DNA from: Protonemura montana
Lineage: Eukaryota > Arthropoda > Insecta > Plecoptera > Nemouridae
Length of the DNA: 64,000 nucleotides
Assembly: GCA_947568835.1 (NCBI GenBank)
Contig: OX387606.1
Coordinates: 8,742,001-8,806,000 of the forward strand
Direction: 5' to 3'
The notes beneath the pieces are model-generated. The model was not told the origin of the DNA and did not search any database. It saw only the letters and a program-made list of their open reading frames with translations. Shown here in pieces: positions 37,201 through 48,637 of the stretch. Positions within the stretch are counted from its first letter, which is position 1. Each line of letters opens with the position of its first letter. Made by a program: the position numbers and the translations under genes.

Positions 37201-39470
37201 GAAAACATTTAGCTGCTTCCCCCGAACGTTTTATATTCGCACGGAAACGAAAACGACATAAGTAAAGTTACTCTATATAAGTAGAATACATTCAGACGTA
37301 AAAATAGCCTTAAATTTAAGATGAGATAAACGCCAGGGAAATCGCCCTCAATTCTCAAGACAAATGAAAATATCCCAAAGTTGACGGATCTAACTTCGCT
37401 CACGAGTTGAGAACAAGAACTCGTTTAATTTATACGGTTCTAGATGAACGTGCAGAGGTCTTGAGACGACTCGATGCAATAACTTAGACGTCCAGCGCTT
37501 GCATCTTGCACTCTTGAATTACGACTACACTCATTTGTGTAAATGGCGGCACGGATGGACGTCATTCGTCATCGCCCGAAGTTCACAAAGCACCCTGACC
37601 CAGTGGTGACCAGATTAATTTTTAAAAAGGCCAGGCGTGGCGGGAATAGATCGAGTTGTCGAATATCGCCAGCCAGACTACATCAAACAAAAGTTTTATC
37701 TCTCTGCATATTATTTTGAAATCATGGCTTTAGAGTTATGATTACATTCTTTCTCATTGCATCGGCAATGTGTGATGTATACTCATTTTCACCCGGACAA
37801 ATATACTTAAATGATAACTATACCAATATATCAACAAAATATCAAATAAAAGGCTCGTGGCGACCTGGTTTACTTTTAAACTCATGATGGACCTCTGCAA
37901 GTATCGAGAGTGGCTGTTAAACTGTCTTTATAATAATTTAAAAAAAAAGTACATTTAATGCGTTATCAGTCCACTTTTTTCTGGTACTTTCAAACATAAA
38001 TTCAAAGTGTTAAGCACCACTCACAGGTTACTCCTTATAAAATTGTCTCCAAACAAATAACTTTGCGAATATGACATAAGTTAGTGGCAATAAATAATAA
38101 TAGCCATTTGTTTTCCTTCCCAATGCAACATTAATTTAATGTGTACTCACTTTAAACCAGCCATGATACTCAAATGATGGATTGATATATAAAAATTCAC
38201 CGAGCTACAAGATTCGGTGAGCTTTCTTATGGGCAACTCTCCAAGTGCAAGTGAATGGATTTTTAGACGCACGCTAGACTACGTAATGATGTCTCGAATT
38301 TTCATACCTGACCTGTTAAAACATGTCCGTCCCGTCCGCCACTGTTTTGAAACATATCTTCAGAACAAACCGTCCGTAGATGTTGGTACCATCTGATGTG
38401 CACTGGAATATTTAGTGATGTGCAAGACTGGATACGAACAGCGACGTCGTCATCGAGCTAGCAGCGTATTGAATTGACAGGCCATCAAGATTGGATTCGG
38501 TCGGTGTGCACAGAAGAGTATATGCCTCCCTTAATCTACATATTCATACCGCAACGTCGTGCGTAATAAGGGGCTGAGGGTACGCCAACACCCGGCCTAA
38601 TGTTCAAATTGCGTTCACCCGACAACTCTCCATATGCTACCATGTTTGCTCAAGATTTATCCGGTTTCCAAAATCACGAATATGTGATTAATATTTTCTT
38701 AGGCTTTACGCTTCTGTTTAAAGCGTGTGTAACAAATCATGTGGATTAGGGTGGCTTAAATTTGGTTATATCGTACACACTGGTTTACTCTCTTTGCCAA
38801 CCCTTAGAAAGGGCAGGATGAGCCTGGCAATGTATTTTTAAATCGTTTTGGCAACGACCCATTTATAGGATTGACGATTCATCCATTTCTGAGATTTCAT
38901 TCCGCCACGAACCAATCCACACCGAATTCTTTCACAGCGTTTTTGTTTCTTTCTTTTTGCATATTCCATTTTGATGTCGGCTACTCCCCCCCCCCCCCCC
39001 CCCCCCGACTTTTTCCAGTGATATTTCGTCCCCGTTGTCACCCAGATATCCTACCCTATCTGTGTTTTCATTCGCGGTCTTCCCTCAGAAATGCTTAGCC
39101 AGCTCTCTTAATATCACTATCGCCCAATAGAGTTTCGAAAAGTGTCATCGTAACTCTGATTTCCCTTCATCTGATCAAGACAAAAACGCAAACTTTAGAG
39201 ACAATGAGAAAACTCCCCCTTTTTGAAATTCAAATTCTAAAATCACGACGGCATAGAAAAAGCTTTGAATTGATGTTACTGAAACAGGACACTTCAGCGG
39301 ACCCCTTCTTAGCTCAAGACGTTGCTAAACTGCGAGAGAAGGAAGCAGCCACTAATTACCGACAAGGGTAGCCAGCCCAACAACGAGGTCGCAATTAGCT
39401 ACTTACCAGGGACGCGTATAGCACAGTGAATCTGCAGGCAGCCAATAAGGAGCAGCCACGTGGCTATCAT
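22057..39470 (-). CDS. dpr-family two-Ig cell-surface receptor (5' part; 3' end off the window)
   Basis: Three minus-strand exons join in phase: 39407-39470, 32603-32850 and 22057-22270. They encode 175 residues plus one base: a signal peptide (about 1-16), a Tyr/Trp/acidic linker (about 40-62) and a complete first Ig domain. Seen in Ig1: Cys95 in VTLHCRV, Trp107 in VSWVRR, the DEGHYEC motif with Cys158, and two N-glycosylation sequons at Asn79 and Asn82. The VSW, TYSSD.RY, DWQL.IKFAQ and YECQVS.HPP motifs are typical of Dpr proteins, which bind DIP partners on neuronal surfaces in synapse matching (family knowledge). DIPs lack this motif series. The Ig1 split after DKT falls just before VSW. 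The second Ig domain and C-terminal anchor are not in positions 1-22056, so the gene continues left. I cannot say which Dpr member it is. Confidence 0.9.
26049..26068. repeat. G20 homopolymer in a G-rich tract
   Basis: G20 preceded by GGGTTGGGGGGGAGGGTT-type sequence from about 26027. The whole tract could form quadruplex structure. Confidence 0.95.
29250..29345 (+). repeat. possible tRNA-derived SINE head
   Basis: TGGCAAAGTAGG at 29261-29272 fits the Pol III A box, and GGGTTCATATCAC at 29318-29330 resembles a B box with two changes. Spacing is 58 nt and GAGGTGCC precedes the B box, as in many insect SINEs. No tail or flanking repeat is clear. Confidence 0.35.
32603..32850 (-). CDS. dpr-family gene, exon 2: linker and N-terminal half of Ig1
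   Basis: Minus-strand exon bounded by acceptor CCTCTAG|CG and donor ACG|GTAAGT; 248 nt, that is two bases plus 82 codons. It encodes residues 23-104. First comes a Gly/Pro/Asn-rich start, then an aromatic and acidic stretch with NYWYEYSSPW and YDELTD. The Ig strands follow, ending in Cys95 and DKT. Sequons NST and NVT lie just before the domain. It splices in phase 0 to VSWVRR of the next exon. Confidence 0.9.
35567..35627. repeat. diverged unknown repeat, copy 1
   Basis: Shares GAGGTGYCA, CTGTTCTG, GCGTT and AGGGGCC in the same order with 35908-35966. Similarity by eye is about 70 percent over 60 bp. Confidence 0.5.
35908..35966. repeat. diverged unknown repeat, copy 2
   Basis: Second copy of the 35567 sequence in the same orientation, about 341 bp downstream. 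The sequence between and after the copies shows little further similarity. Confidence 0.5.
38986..39006. repeat. C21 homopolymer
   Basis: Uninterrupted run of 21 C inside the first dpr intron. Confidence 0.95.
39407..39470 (-). CDS. dpr-family gene, first coding exon: start codon and signal peptide
   Basis: ATG on the minus strand at 39470-39468, then 21 codons and one base before a consensus donor (CCTG|GTAAGT). The peptide opens MIATWLLLIGCLQIHC, a short N-region, hydrophobic core and small-residue end as expected for a secretory signal. Cleavage is probably near residue 16. The single leftover base joins the two leading bases of the 32850 exon to give Ala. This phase match, together with the signal-peptide character, is the reason for choosing this start. 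An upstream ATG is followed at once by an in-phase stop. Confidence 0.8.
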
Positions 39471-40099
39471 TGCAGCGTCACATCACGGACTTCGCGTACC
39501 AGCCAAAAGCGCACAGATCTGGAGAAAAGACAAGGCACAAAATGTCAAGAAGAAAATATCCATAACACGTTCCGGTCGGTCGCGTCGGCCGGCTGGGTGG
39601 TGCTCGCGACAAGTCATGCGAAAGTTTGTAAAGTGGTGCACGTGGCCACCCGGTGTTAAAATGATAATGTCCTAAATCACCATTAATCAAGACCAAGCCA
39701 TTGAAAAGGTTTTGCTGCCGGTAAGGCAGGGACAAAACCGAGTGGACAACAATGCACACCATGTTTCATTGTTAACGTTAGCGCCCACTAGCATGTACAC
39801 AGCGAGAAATCCAATCAACTGCCATTTTGAATCAACTCCCTAATAAGGTCAATGTACATGGGGTGGGGCCTAAACCAATTGCGTTTACACGTTACTGCAG
39901 CTAGATGTGCACGCGGGTGTGTGTGGTTCACAACCCAATTGGAGGAATCACCAGGCAAACATACTAACAGCTTTGCGGCATCATTACTCACATCTGGGTG
40001 GACCTGTGTATATAAATTAGCTGCCTACCCAATGTATAACTACCTAGACATGTTAATAGATAGACATTTGTGGATGGACTATATCTGGCACTTTTAGCT

Positions 40100-40217
40100 G
40101 CACACACTGATGTAGTAGAACTATATTTTATTGTACTTTTATTTTAGTTTTAAAGGATTGACTGTCTTCATAATATGTACAATGTTCCTGCTGACAATAA
40201 ACAAATTATTATTATTA
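40100..40217 (+). mobile_element. possible 3' tail of a non-LTR retroelement
   Basis: A T-rich stretch ends with AATAAA (40196-40201) and an ATT repeat (40205-40217). This is the usual ending of insect LINE copies with simple-repeat tails. No reverse-transcriptase coding sequence is recognisable upstream, so it could instead be a chance or gene 3' end. Confidence 0.3.
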
Positions 40218-41119
40218 ACCGAGAACAGTGCTAGTTATAATAGCAGCTACAACAGATTTGGTTCGAAGCGAATTCGCCACGATTTCAGGCTCGGAAGTTG
40301 ATTTTGGAAGTTAGTTGGACAGTCTGTGCTCGCTTTGCCTCTCGGGCTTCACGCGAGTTATCAAAGGTCGCGGAATGTTTGCGGTTGATCGACGATCAAT
40401 CTAGGAAACGCATCGAGGGACGTGGCGTATTGGCGTTCGGTTGCTGGGATTGACCGTTGCATACTTCATTCGCTGATCGTCCGTCAATCGTGAGCAAACA
40501 TTTCAAAACAGCCAACAAAACGCGAGCTTCGAATTAACCCGAAAGAGTATTACGTTTATCGATCGCCATATCTAAAGGTCAATTATGTAATAAATGTTTC
40601 ATTTTACATGCTAGTCAACTTTCGCAAAACAATGACAAGGTGTAATCGATAGATTTTTAACTATGAAGAATATTAGCAATTTTGTGCACTAAAAAAATGA
40701 TATATTTTTTATCTTTGTAATCTCGGTCCCTTTCCTTCGGAACCAATATGTATGGGTAAACATAATATACGCTGTGACAACAACGATAGAACCGAAAAAC
40801 TTCACATTAGTAAAATTGAGGCATTCCGTTCACAGTTTTCGTCCAAGACCCAAGTTTACTTACGCCAAGCGAATGCAAATCTCCGTAACAAGTAAATTAA
40901 ATTAAAGTAAACCAACAGAGGCCCCGCTCAACTCAAACTCCAAATATAAACACATAGACCGAATGAATTAGGTGATTGCAAATACGAGTACAGCATGACT
41001 TTACGAGATCGTGCATGTGCTCATGTGTGTAAAGGCTTGGGCACACATGGAACAAGTGGTAGTCAGACGCGGTCTAAAACGGCATGCCTTTGCTCCTGTA
41101 GATTCAATGTTTATTTAAC

Positions 41120-41120
<1 letters not shown>

Positions 41121-41149
<29 letters not shown>
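41121..41149. repeat. CT microsatellite
   Basis: TC/CT repeat with one CCC interruption. Confidence 0.95.
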
Positions 41150-41150
<1 letters not shown>

Positions 41151-42691
41151 TCTCCATCTACCAACCACCCACTCTCACCCATCCTCTCACTCGCTACCCT
41201 TTAGATAATTAAAGCTTGGTGGGGTAAACATGCATCATTCATTTGTATGCAGATTGGGCGTCAGATTAACCACGAGAGTATAAAACAAAAATAGTCTCAT
41301 TCATCGGAAAGCCGCTGCTCGCCCCTGGGTAGCCACCACGACTCTTAAAAAGGGCACGATGGGCCGTTAGAAAACGCAATGCAATGCAACGCAGAGCGTG
41401 TTGTGTATCATGGCAGATCCACTTGTGGTCACCTCGTGCCTGCGCCGCCAGCTCTCACATGAATCAATTAGGCACGAAATTACACCCATATTGCACATTT
41501 TGCCCGCTTAAAGGACGACGTACCCAGGCACACTAGCTCTAATAATAGATGAAACGTACCGGCGTTATGCCTCGCTTGCTTGCCAATCTCGACACATCGC
41601 CGTAAATTGATTGTGCAGCTAGTGTTTTTTTTTTCTCATTTTTTTTGGCACGTCTGGTTCCTGGGAGTCGGTCACAAAACGAAAACATATTAAACTAGCC
41701 CACGTCGATTTTCCAATATGTCAATTTGCCAGAGATGTCCATCGAAGAATGAAAAAGCTGGGAAATCGCGTCTAGCCCACCTCCATTGTAGGGGGGGTTG
41801 ACGCGTTCAACCGACAGAGAAATGATTTTTCGAATAAATCTCGCCGGGTGAACTTTGTATGGAGGAGAGATCAAAAGTATCACGAAAGGTGGCGACTTTC
41901 AAGTTGGTGGAATCTATATATATATATATATGTGTGTGATGCTGATAAGATTCAATAAAAGAGATGAAAGAAAATATTGATAATGGCGAGTGTTGCCCAA
42001 CGCAACGTAGGTGGCTTAAAGTATGTGTAGCTAGCGAGACAATCGCTATTTCTACAGAGAAAGAGTCGAGCTGTTGAGTTATAGCCGACATGGATTCTGT
42101 GTGGTATCTTTATGAAGCAAGCAAATTCATTGCAGCTTTCTTGAAATACTTTATTAAATTTCAGAAAAGCGCATGTAAAAATCTACATCTAGGTCATGAG
42201 AATATGCACGCTGAACTTTGAAGCGTAAAATGTTATGTTAGGAGTAAAGAGTTGAAATTTAGTCTTCCCAAAACCGAGTGTGTTTGTTAAATTTGCTCGA
42301 CAAGACGCAGTCTTTTATTTATTGAATTTAAAATGTAATAAAGTAGTCTAGTTTCTTGAAGGCGTTTCATGCTTCAGGTAAGTTGAGATAGCAATATTGT
42401 TGTGTTATCACGTGGTGCTTGCCGCTGAGTGGGTTTCTTATGAATGTCAAAACCTGAACGACGAGGCTATGCTGGTCTAATTGGTTCTCAAACAATCAGC
42501 ACCGTGCTGCTGAAGCGTCGTTCAGCCAGGTATCATTTCCTCGGATCGGTACGAGGAATTTTGCTTATTAGCTGTTAACAAGCAAAGGTTTCGGGTATCA
42601 TTTTGGAATTTAGCTTGTTAACATTTTCGCAATTAGTATATTCTATTATATTATTCGCGTAAATTCTTCGAAGGACAAGAGACAATTTGAT

Positions 42692-42715
42692 AAAAAAAAA
42701 AAAAAAAAAAAAAAA
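42692..42715. repeat. A24 homopolymer
   Basis: Longest A run in the window, about 190 bp before the 43-bp minisatellite. Confidence 0.95.
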
Positions 42716-42908
42716 TTAAGATACTAAAACACAAAACTGTTCCCAAATGCTCCTTAATTATTCTCCTAATGAGAAGACCTGCAATCACAAGATTTTTACG
42801 TCATATTTTACTGCACGGCACAAAGGTTTTTTGAAAGCGGAGGTCAGTGGAAATTGTATCTCTTACAAAAAAACGGGAAAAAATTGCTTCAGAAACCCAT
42901 AAATACAA

Positions 42909-43140
42909 CCCGCAGAGCAAAGTCGACTCCTAGACGAACTCCTAAACGCAACCCGCAAAGCAAGCTCGGTGCCTCCACGAACTCCTAGACGCAGCCCGCA
43001 AAGCAAGCTCGGTGCCTCCACGAACTCCTAGAAGCAGCCCGCAAAGCAAGCTCGGTGCCTCCACGAACTCCTAGAAGCAACCCGCAAAGCAAGCTCGGTG
43101 CCTCCACGAACTCCTAGAAGCAGCCCGCAGAGCAAAACGG
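42909..43140. repeat. minisatellite, 43-bp unit, about 5.4 copies
   Basis: CCCGCA(A/G)AGC begins at 42909, 42952, 42995, 43038, 43081 and 43124, exactly 43 bp apart. The middle units are nearly identical (CAAGCTCGGTGCCTCCACGA then ACTCCTAGAAGCAG). The first and last copies are diverged. The unit length is not a multiple of three and it is not in a gene. Confidence 0.95.
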
Positions 43141-44194
43141 GTCCTTCACATCGAAAACAGGAAAAGTAAACCAAACGTAATTTAACGGCCATGTATTCTT
43201 AATAAGGTAAACAAAACCAAAATGTGTGTGTTTAAAGTCATGTTCAGAACCACGTTACTATGTATACCAAAATAATCAGCCCGTTTAATATTTGAAAACA
43301 GCGTACGAGAATCGTTTCAAAATGTGTGTCCAGTGTAACGACCATAAAAAAACATGAATCTATTGTGATGGTTTTTAGACTCATGTCTACTTGATTTATC
43401 CTTAGCACAAGTTTTTAGAAAAACTATTTGAACTGGGTTTTGAATGCTAAGTAAAGGGCTACTAAATTTCCCGTCGTTTCGTAACATATACTAGTTACTT
43501 CGTCAGAGGTTTGAGCAGTCCTGACAATTTTCCGATAACAATTATCTATTGTTATTTTCTTCGTTCGAGTGATTGTTTTCCATTTGTCTCGGCCTTTAAA
43601 AATAATTCAATCCAGAAGTTACGCGCCACCTGCCATAATCCATCGGCTTACCCTATTCTCCCAGCACTTCTCGTATCACATTTTAGGGCAAAACTATTTA
43701 TGCTAATTTCATCCAATATGACGAGCAACACTTAACCGGGTTAGCGAAACTCGACTTTGGTTTTCTGTGCACACAACAAGCCAACTAACAAACAAACAAC
43801 CCAACAGAAGTGTGTAGCAGCAGCAGTGGCACCAGCAGTAGAAGCAATAGGAGGAGCCGCTTGTTACATAGGTAAACACAGATAGGGGTAGCTAGGTACG
43901 GTATGGTAGCACCGCATCAAACGCCACCCCGTATTAACTAAATCCCGGTGATTAAGCTCACGTCAGAGTCGACGTGACGATGTGCTTTATATATTCTTTG
44001 CTTTGTGTTGCGTGAAAAATGAATATGCAAGCGCTGTCGGGAGGTTTGGTTTGATGTCGCCAGCCGGCAGCAATAATCTACTGTAACAGTAGTTGCCCGT
44101 TACTTAGCTAGGATTATTTTACGCCGGTACAGACACGAGATAGTGACAAATATGGAAGATTAAAACAAATGTGGTTAATGTCAGTGGTATTTGT

Positions 44195-44212
44195 AAAAAA
44201 AAAAAAAAAAAA
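44195..44212. repeat. A18 homopolymer
   Basis: Run of 18 A in gene-free DNA. Confidence 0.95.
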
Positions 44213-47200
44213 TTGTGTATGGAAAATATAAAAGTCAGTGCTTGTCGGTTGAGCGGAGGCTTAATATCCACGACTTGCATAGCATTGCGATGCATTTGCG
44301 TTGAAATGTATTATGCATAATATTTCAACTACGTAAAGGAGCTTTAACTTTAACCTACATTTATATACACGAAGAGATTATCCAGACTTAGCAGAGACCT
44401 GAGACAGTGTCATCTTTGATTTAAATTCGAGCGAATTCACGTGAACGAGCTTATCCCTCCTTTACCTTCTCTGGCTTTTAAAAGTTATTAAAAATACTTA
44501 GCTTCACTTCCATTTTACTGTTTAACATTTGACCTTAACGAGAGAGGAAATTTGAGGCCTACACGCACCACCACATTCACACATATCGACTACAAATATC
44601 TATAATTTATATCGTGTAATGTGATTCATTGTTAATTACTTTCATTCGAGTGTAATCATGGTGGTCTCTAAATGTTTCATCCTTTGTACGCCGCGATATC
44701 ACCCTGAAAGCAACCCAATCAATTTAGTATCCGCACGATCTCGTGTTGTTTTAGTCATCGCCGTGGCGCCGAACCCAGAGGTAGTTTTTCGATGGCAATT
44801 ATCGGGTTCCAAGCACAACAACAACACAAAAAAAGTGGGCAAGTATGACCTATCAAAACTCTTTACAATTCCCCGTATTTCCCACGAATTTCTAAACAAG
44901 ATATGCCCAAACAAACCAGTAGAAAATCGCATGTGTCATTTCTACATACTATTTCCTCTGAGTGAACTTGCGATATATTCTTTTCCGATTCTCCGCAGTC
45001 ACGAAAAAAGTTTTCCCATCTTCTAGAGGACAGTTTTTCTTTTTGCGTTTTTTTTTCACCCCGAGCCTACATTGCCAATATATGGGCAAATAACTCAGAG
45101 AATGCGCGCGCATCTCGCCAGCCTCCGGTTAGCCCTCATAAAATAACCGACGTCTGGCGTCGAACTGGGGAAAACGAGCTACTAATGAAATTGTCTATCC
45201 TAGGTCATAAACATTTCCTAACTGCAACGACGCCCAGCGACGCTGACGACGTCGACGTCGCTACGCTTCCAAGCATCCCAGCTGCAATTGCGCCGGCGTT
45301 CACGGCTCAGTTAGGTATCAAGGTAATACAGTTAAACTTAATGGAGATGACATGGCACTAACGCCTCGGCAGTTACAAACGTGACATGCTATATCGTCCA
45401 TGTGAACTTGAATAAGTCATCTCAAGTTGCATGACGAGCTCTTAGCGCGGGCGAGCCCTCATTAAAAGTCAGTTTCATTTGTATTGGACCTTAATGCACC
45501 GTCAAGATCTCATGTGTGTGGAGCGATCCGCAAGTTAACACGTGTGGGAAGCTCTTTTGCGACGGTGTTAGTGAGAAGAGAGTGGCCGATTAGGTCAAGA
45601 ACTTATAGCCGGGAGTACTCGGGTGAAACAAGACGAAAAGAGAGTGTGATTTAAAGGTATCCCTTAGTTTTTATGCCGCATTTGGAAGATGTGTTTAGTG
45701 AAGCGGCGTCGGGGACTCACAGTCTGGAATTGCGCCAATAAACAATGAGGCACCTCTTAACTCTAAGCATCCAGTGCATGCGACAGCGAGGAAGAAGTCG
45801 AACAGTTCTCCCAGGTGGAATTTGCCCGACAAGCGGCCGGGGAAAACGGGGTAGGAGAGGGGGGAAGGGAGGCTGCTTCGGGAAGATAATATTAAGTGTG
45901 TGATGGGAACTGAGACAATAGGAGAGATTGTGTTTGCCTAATAAGTGGGATGATTCGTCTAATTTAAAACAGGATTTTGGAGGAATTGGAACATGTCTCT
46001 GCCGAGGTACCGGCGCGAATTTTGCGTTGAATTTTCGATAGAATATATAACGACGGTTTGAAATTGGTTCGTAGTCTGGAATGAGACTATGAACAGACGG
46101 AACTGCGTTCGGTATAGAAAGTTTCTTTGAACTTGGGGAGTGTTCTTGTTACGAATGTTGTGATAATGGTTTCCTATCGCACTATTGGTGAGAGCAGGGC
46201 GAAAGTAATTAATTTCAATTAAATGAACCGACACGAATGCAAACACAATCATCGCAGCTGCGTGTTTTGAATCCGGTATTGTCTGAAATCTGCAGTGTGT
46301 CGAGTCTCGCGCACACTATAGGTGGCAAAAAAATCGTCTGTTCGCCCTTATACGCTCTCAATTGGATAGTTGCACTGAAAAGTTGATGCTGCATGTGTTT
46401 TTGCAAATTTCTCTGAGTAAATACCGTTAAAAAGTCCTTGCTTTGATTAAAAGTTTACTTCCATAAAAGAGTAAAAAGTCTCGTTTCACAAGAAGTTCTT
46501 GTACGATCTTACAACACGACTACGACTAATAAAATCCGACTTCACAAAGCACTTTCATTGAATAGAAAATAAGCTGTCCCAATTCCTGAACATCTTCTTC
46601 AAATTCAAAACAACTTAAAATATTATTACATATCATGACGTGCTAGTGATATTAAATCGTGTCTTTTCTATGCACGTGACAGTTTCTTTGAGAGGAACAA
46701 ACTCGATCAATTTTAAATCAATTTAGCCTCACAAGTCAAGTATGCGTAGGCGCAGAATCGAATAAAAGCTCACCACGCCACAAACGACAGTAGAAAACAA
46801 GAGTGGGATAGAAAATAGTGCGCTTTCAGACGAATTTATCATTACATTGAATAAAATTAAGCCTAGATTTCCGTAGGTACCTCTAGCAAGGAATAGCGGA
46901 GTGGTTAAATGTCTGAATATTACTAAAAGCAAAGCTTCACACAAAAGACTCGAAACTGTTAAAAGGATCTTAAGGAAACAGAATTTATTCTTCTCTGTGT
47001 TCATCGCTCCAAGTTCTCCCTTTTCCTCAGTACGTATCCGGCAAAGTACAAACTTGTTGCAAAGAATAAAGAGAACGACTGGGAAATTCAATTTCCGCTC
47101 GGCAAACACAAACGAAGATGCTAAACATGTTGAAATTTGCATCCACTTGCTTAGAAACATTGTTATATCCGGTTATCGTTCAATAAAGACAATAAGACAT

Positions 47201-47790
47201 GCCATAGGATTCGAATCAACTCTCCGACTGCCGGAGATGATTCGGGTTTGGCATATGCATTTGATAAAATCGAGCGAATAGCCGTGGTGGACGCAGGAGC
47301 ACATTTCCCCGACGAATGGAAAAAAATGAAGGCAACTTTTCCTCGGAATTCGCTGACTTCTATCAAGTTTCCTCAGTAAATTAAAACTTGGAATGAGATG
47401 AGATACCTTTAATGTAGTAGATTCCACAGCACAATATTCTATACCTATACATAAATTTTCTCAATCTTTGTTTATGAAAATGCAAAGAAATGTCTGTGCG
47501 AAAACTTTCTTTGAAAACTTTACGTTAGACATGTTGAAATGAAATTTATTCAAAGTAGAAATAAAGTCAACATGGAATACAATCAAACTTTTTGATACAT
47601 AAAATATACAAGTTTTCCTATAACGGAACAGCACCAGTAGCTAGGCTCCACGTACTTTATCATCGTACCTACCTACCTACTTTGATGTGAAAACAACTTT
47701 CCCGTAGGTTTTCATCCATTTGTTTCCCGAACGAAACTGGCAAGAGAATTGTCCAAGCCGGTCCGGCGGTGAAGTGAAATACGATACAAG

Positions 47791-47839
47791 CACGCACGAT
47801 CACGCACGCTCACGCACGTTCACGCTCACGCTCACGCAC
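47791..47839. repeat. CACGCACG short tandem array
   Basis: Three 10-bp units (CACGCACGAT, CACGCACGCT, CACGCACGTT), two CACGCT units and a last CACGCACC. Confidence 0.85.
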
Positions 47840-48602
47840 CGAGGCGCGGTAAGTCGCGAGAAAACCACTGCTCACAGATGAAACGGCGGCACGCCCACAG
47901 GCCTAAGGTGTAATGCACAAACCCATTGAGATAACAATGGGAGGCATCACGGCGTATTAACATCTTATCCTGGCAAAGGAATTTTCCACGGCAAGAAGCT
48001 GTCAAACCAAATAACAATGGCACGAACGAACCATGGCGGAGAGAGGATTCTCACACACAAGAACGATGTGAAGATGTAATCCAGAGAATTTATGATTGCA
48101 ACTCTCTCAAGGGCTGTTTCGACTTAAGGTATGCACGTAGGTTGTCGGCACGGTGTGATCTAAGCGCCACACCGCATACGCAGTACAATGCGTTATTATC
48201 AATGCTTCAGCCGTCAAACACCGATTTTGGAAGCGTTCCCATTTGGAGCAGAACGATTGAAAATAAATGGAAACAGAGTTGGAATTAGGAAAGCAAGGGA
48301 GTGCATGCTATTTGACATACATTAAAATACCTAAAGTCGGAGCAGTAAGTAAACCTTATAAATGTGAATTGCGTCCTTATATCGATGTGGTTACAATGCC
48401 TAAGAAGCATTACCGATCATTTGATTCCCAGAGGGAATTATAAACAGCGGTATTTTTAAACTACCTGAAGTTACTACATTACTGACGAACGTCTTTCTTC
48501 AGTTGATGATTTGTTGAATCAGAATAGTTTTGACTGAATAATGACAAAAAGTATAATCCCTTAGAACGAGTTTAATTAAACTATTTTGTGTATTATTACG
48601 GA

Positions 48603-48637
48603 CAATATTTTAAGAACCGAAGGTTCTTAAAATATTG
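48603..48637. repeat. perfect hairpin, 16-bp arms with 3-nt loop
   Basis: CAATATTTTAAGAACC, GAA, then the exact reverse complement of the first arm. It stands alone in gene-free DNA. Confidence 0.9.

Larger units (their letters stand above)
32851..39406. other. dpr intron of about 6.6 kb after the signal-peptide exon
   Basis: Bounded by the donor at 39406 and the acceptor at 32851 on the minus strand. It holds a TA microsatellite (about 34522-34538), two diverged copies of an unknown repeat (35567-35627 and 35908-35966) and a C21 run (38986-39006). I see no coding exon. Confidence 0.7.

Noticed and set aside
37778-38185. Two TACTCA...AAATGAT stretches as a direct repeat
   Set aside because: Similarity is too weak to separate from chance in AT-rich DNA.
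39852-40097. 81-codon ORF as a LINE coding remnant
   Set aside because: It shows no reverse-transcriptase or endonuclease motifs.
44658-45026. 122-codon plus-strand ORF
   Set aside because: Not similar to any family I know, with no supporting splice sites; treated as chance.
47195-47285. GGATTCGAATC as the T-arm of a minus-strand tRNA gene
   Set aside because: The T-stem does not pair and no cloverleaf can be drawn.
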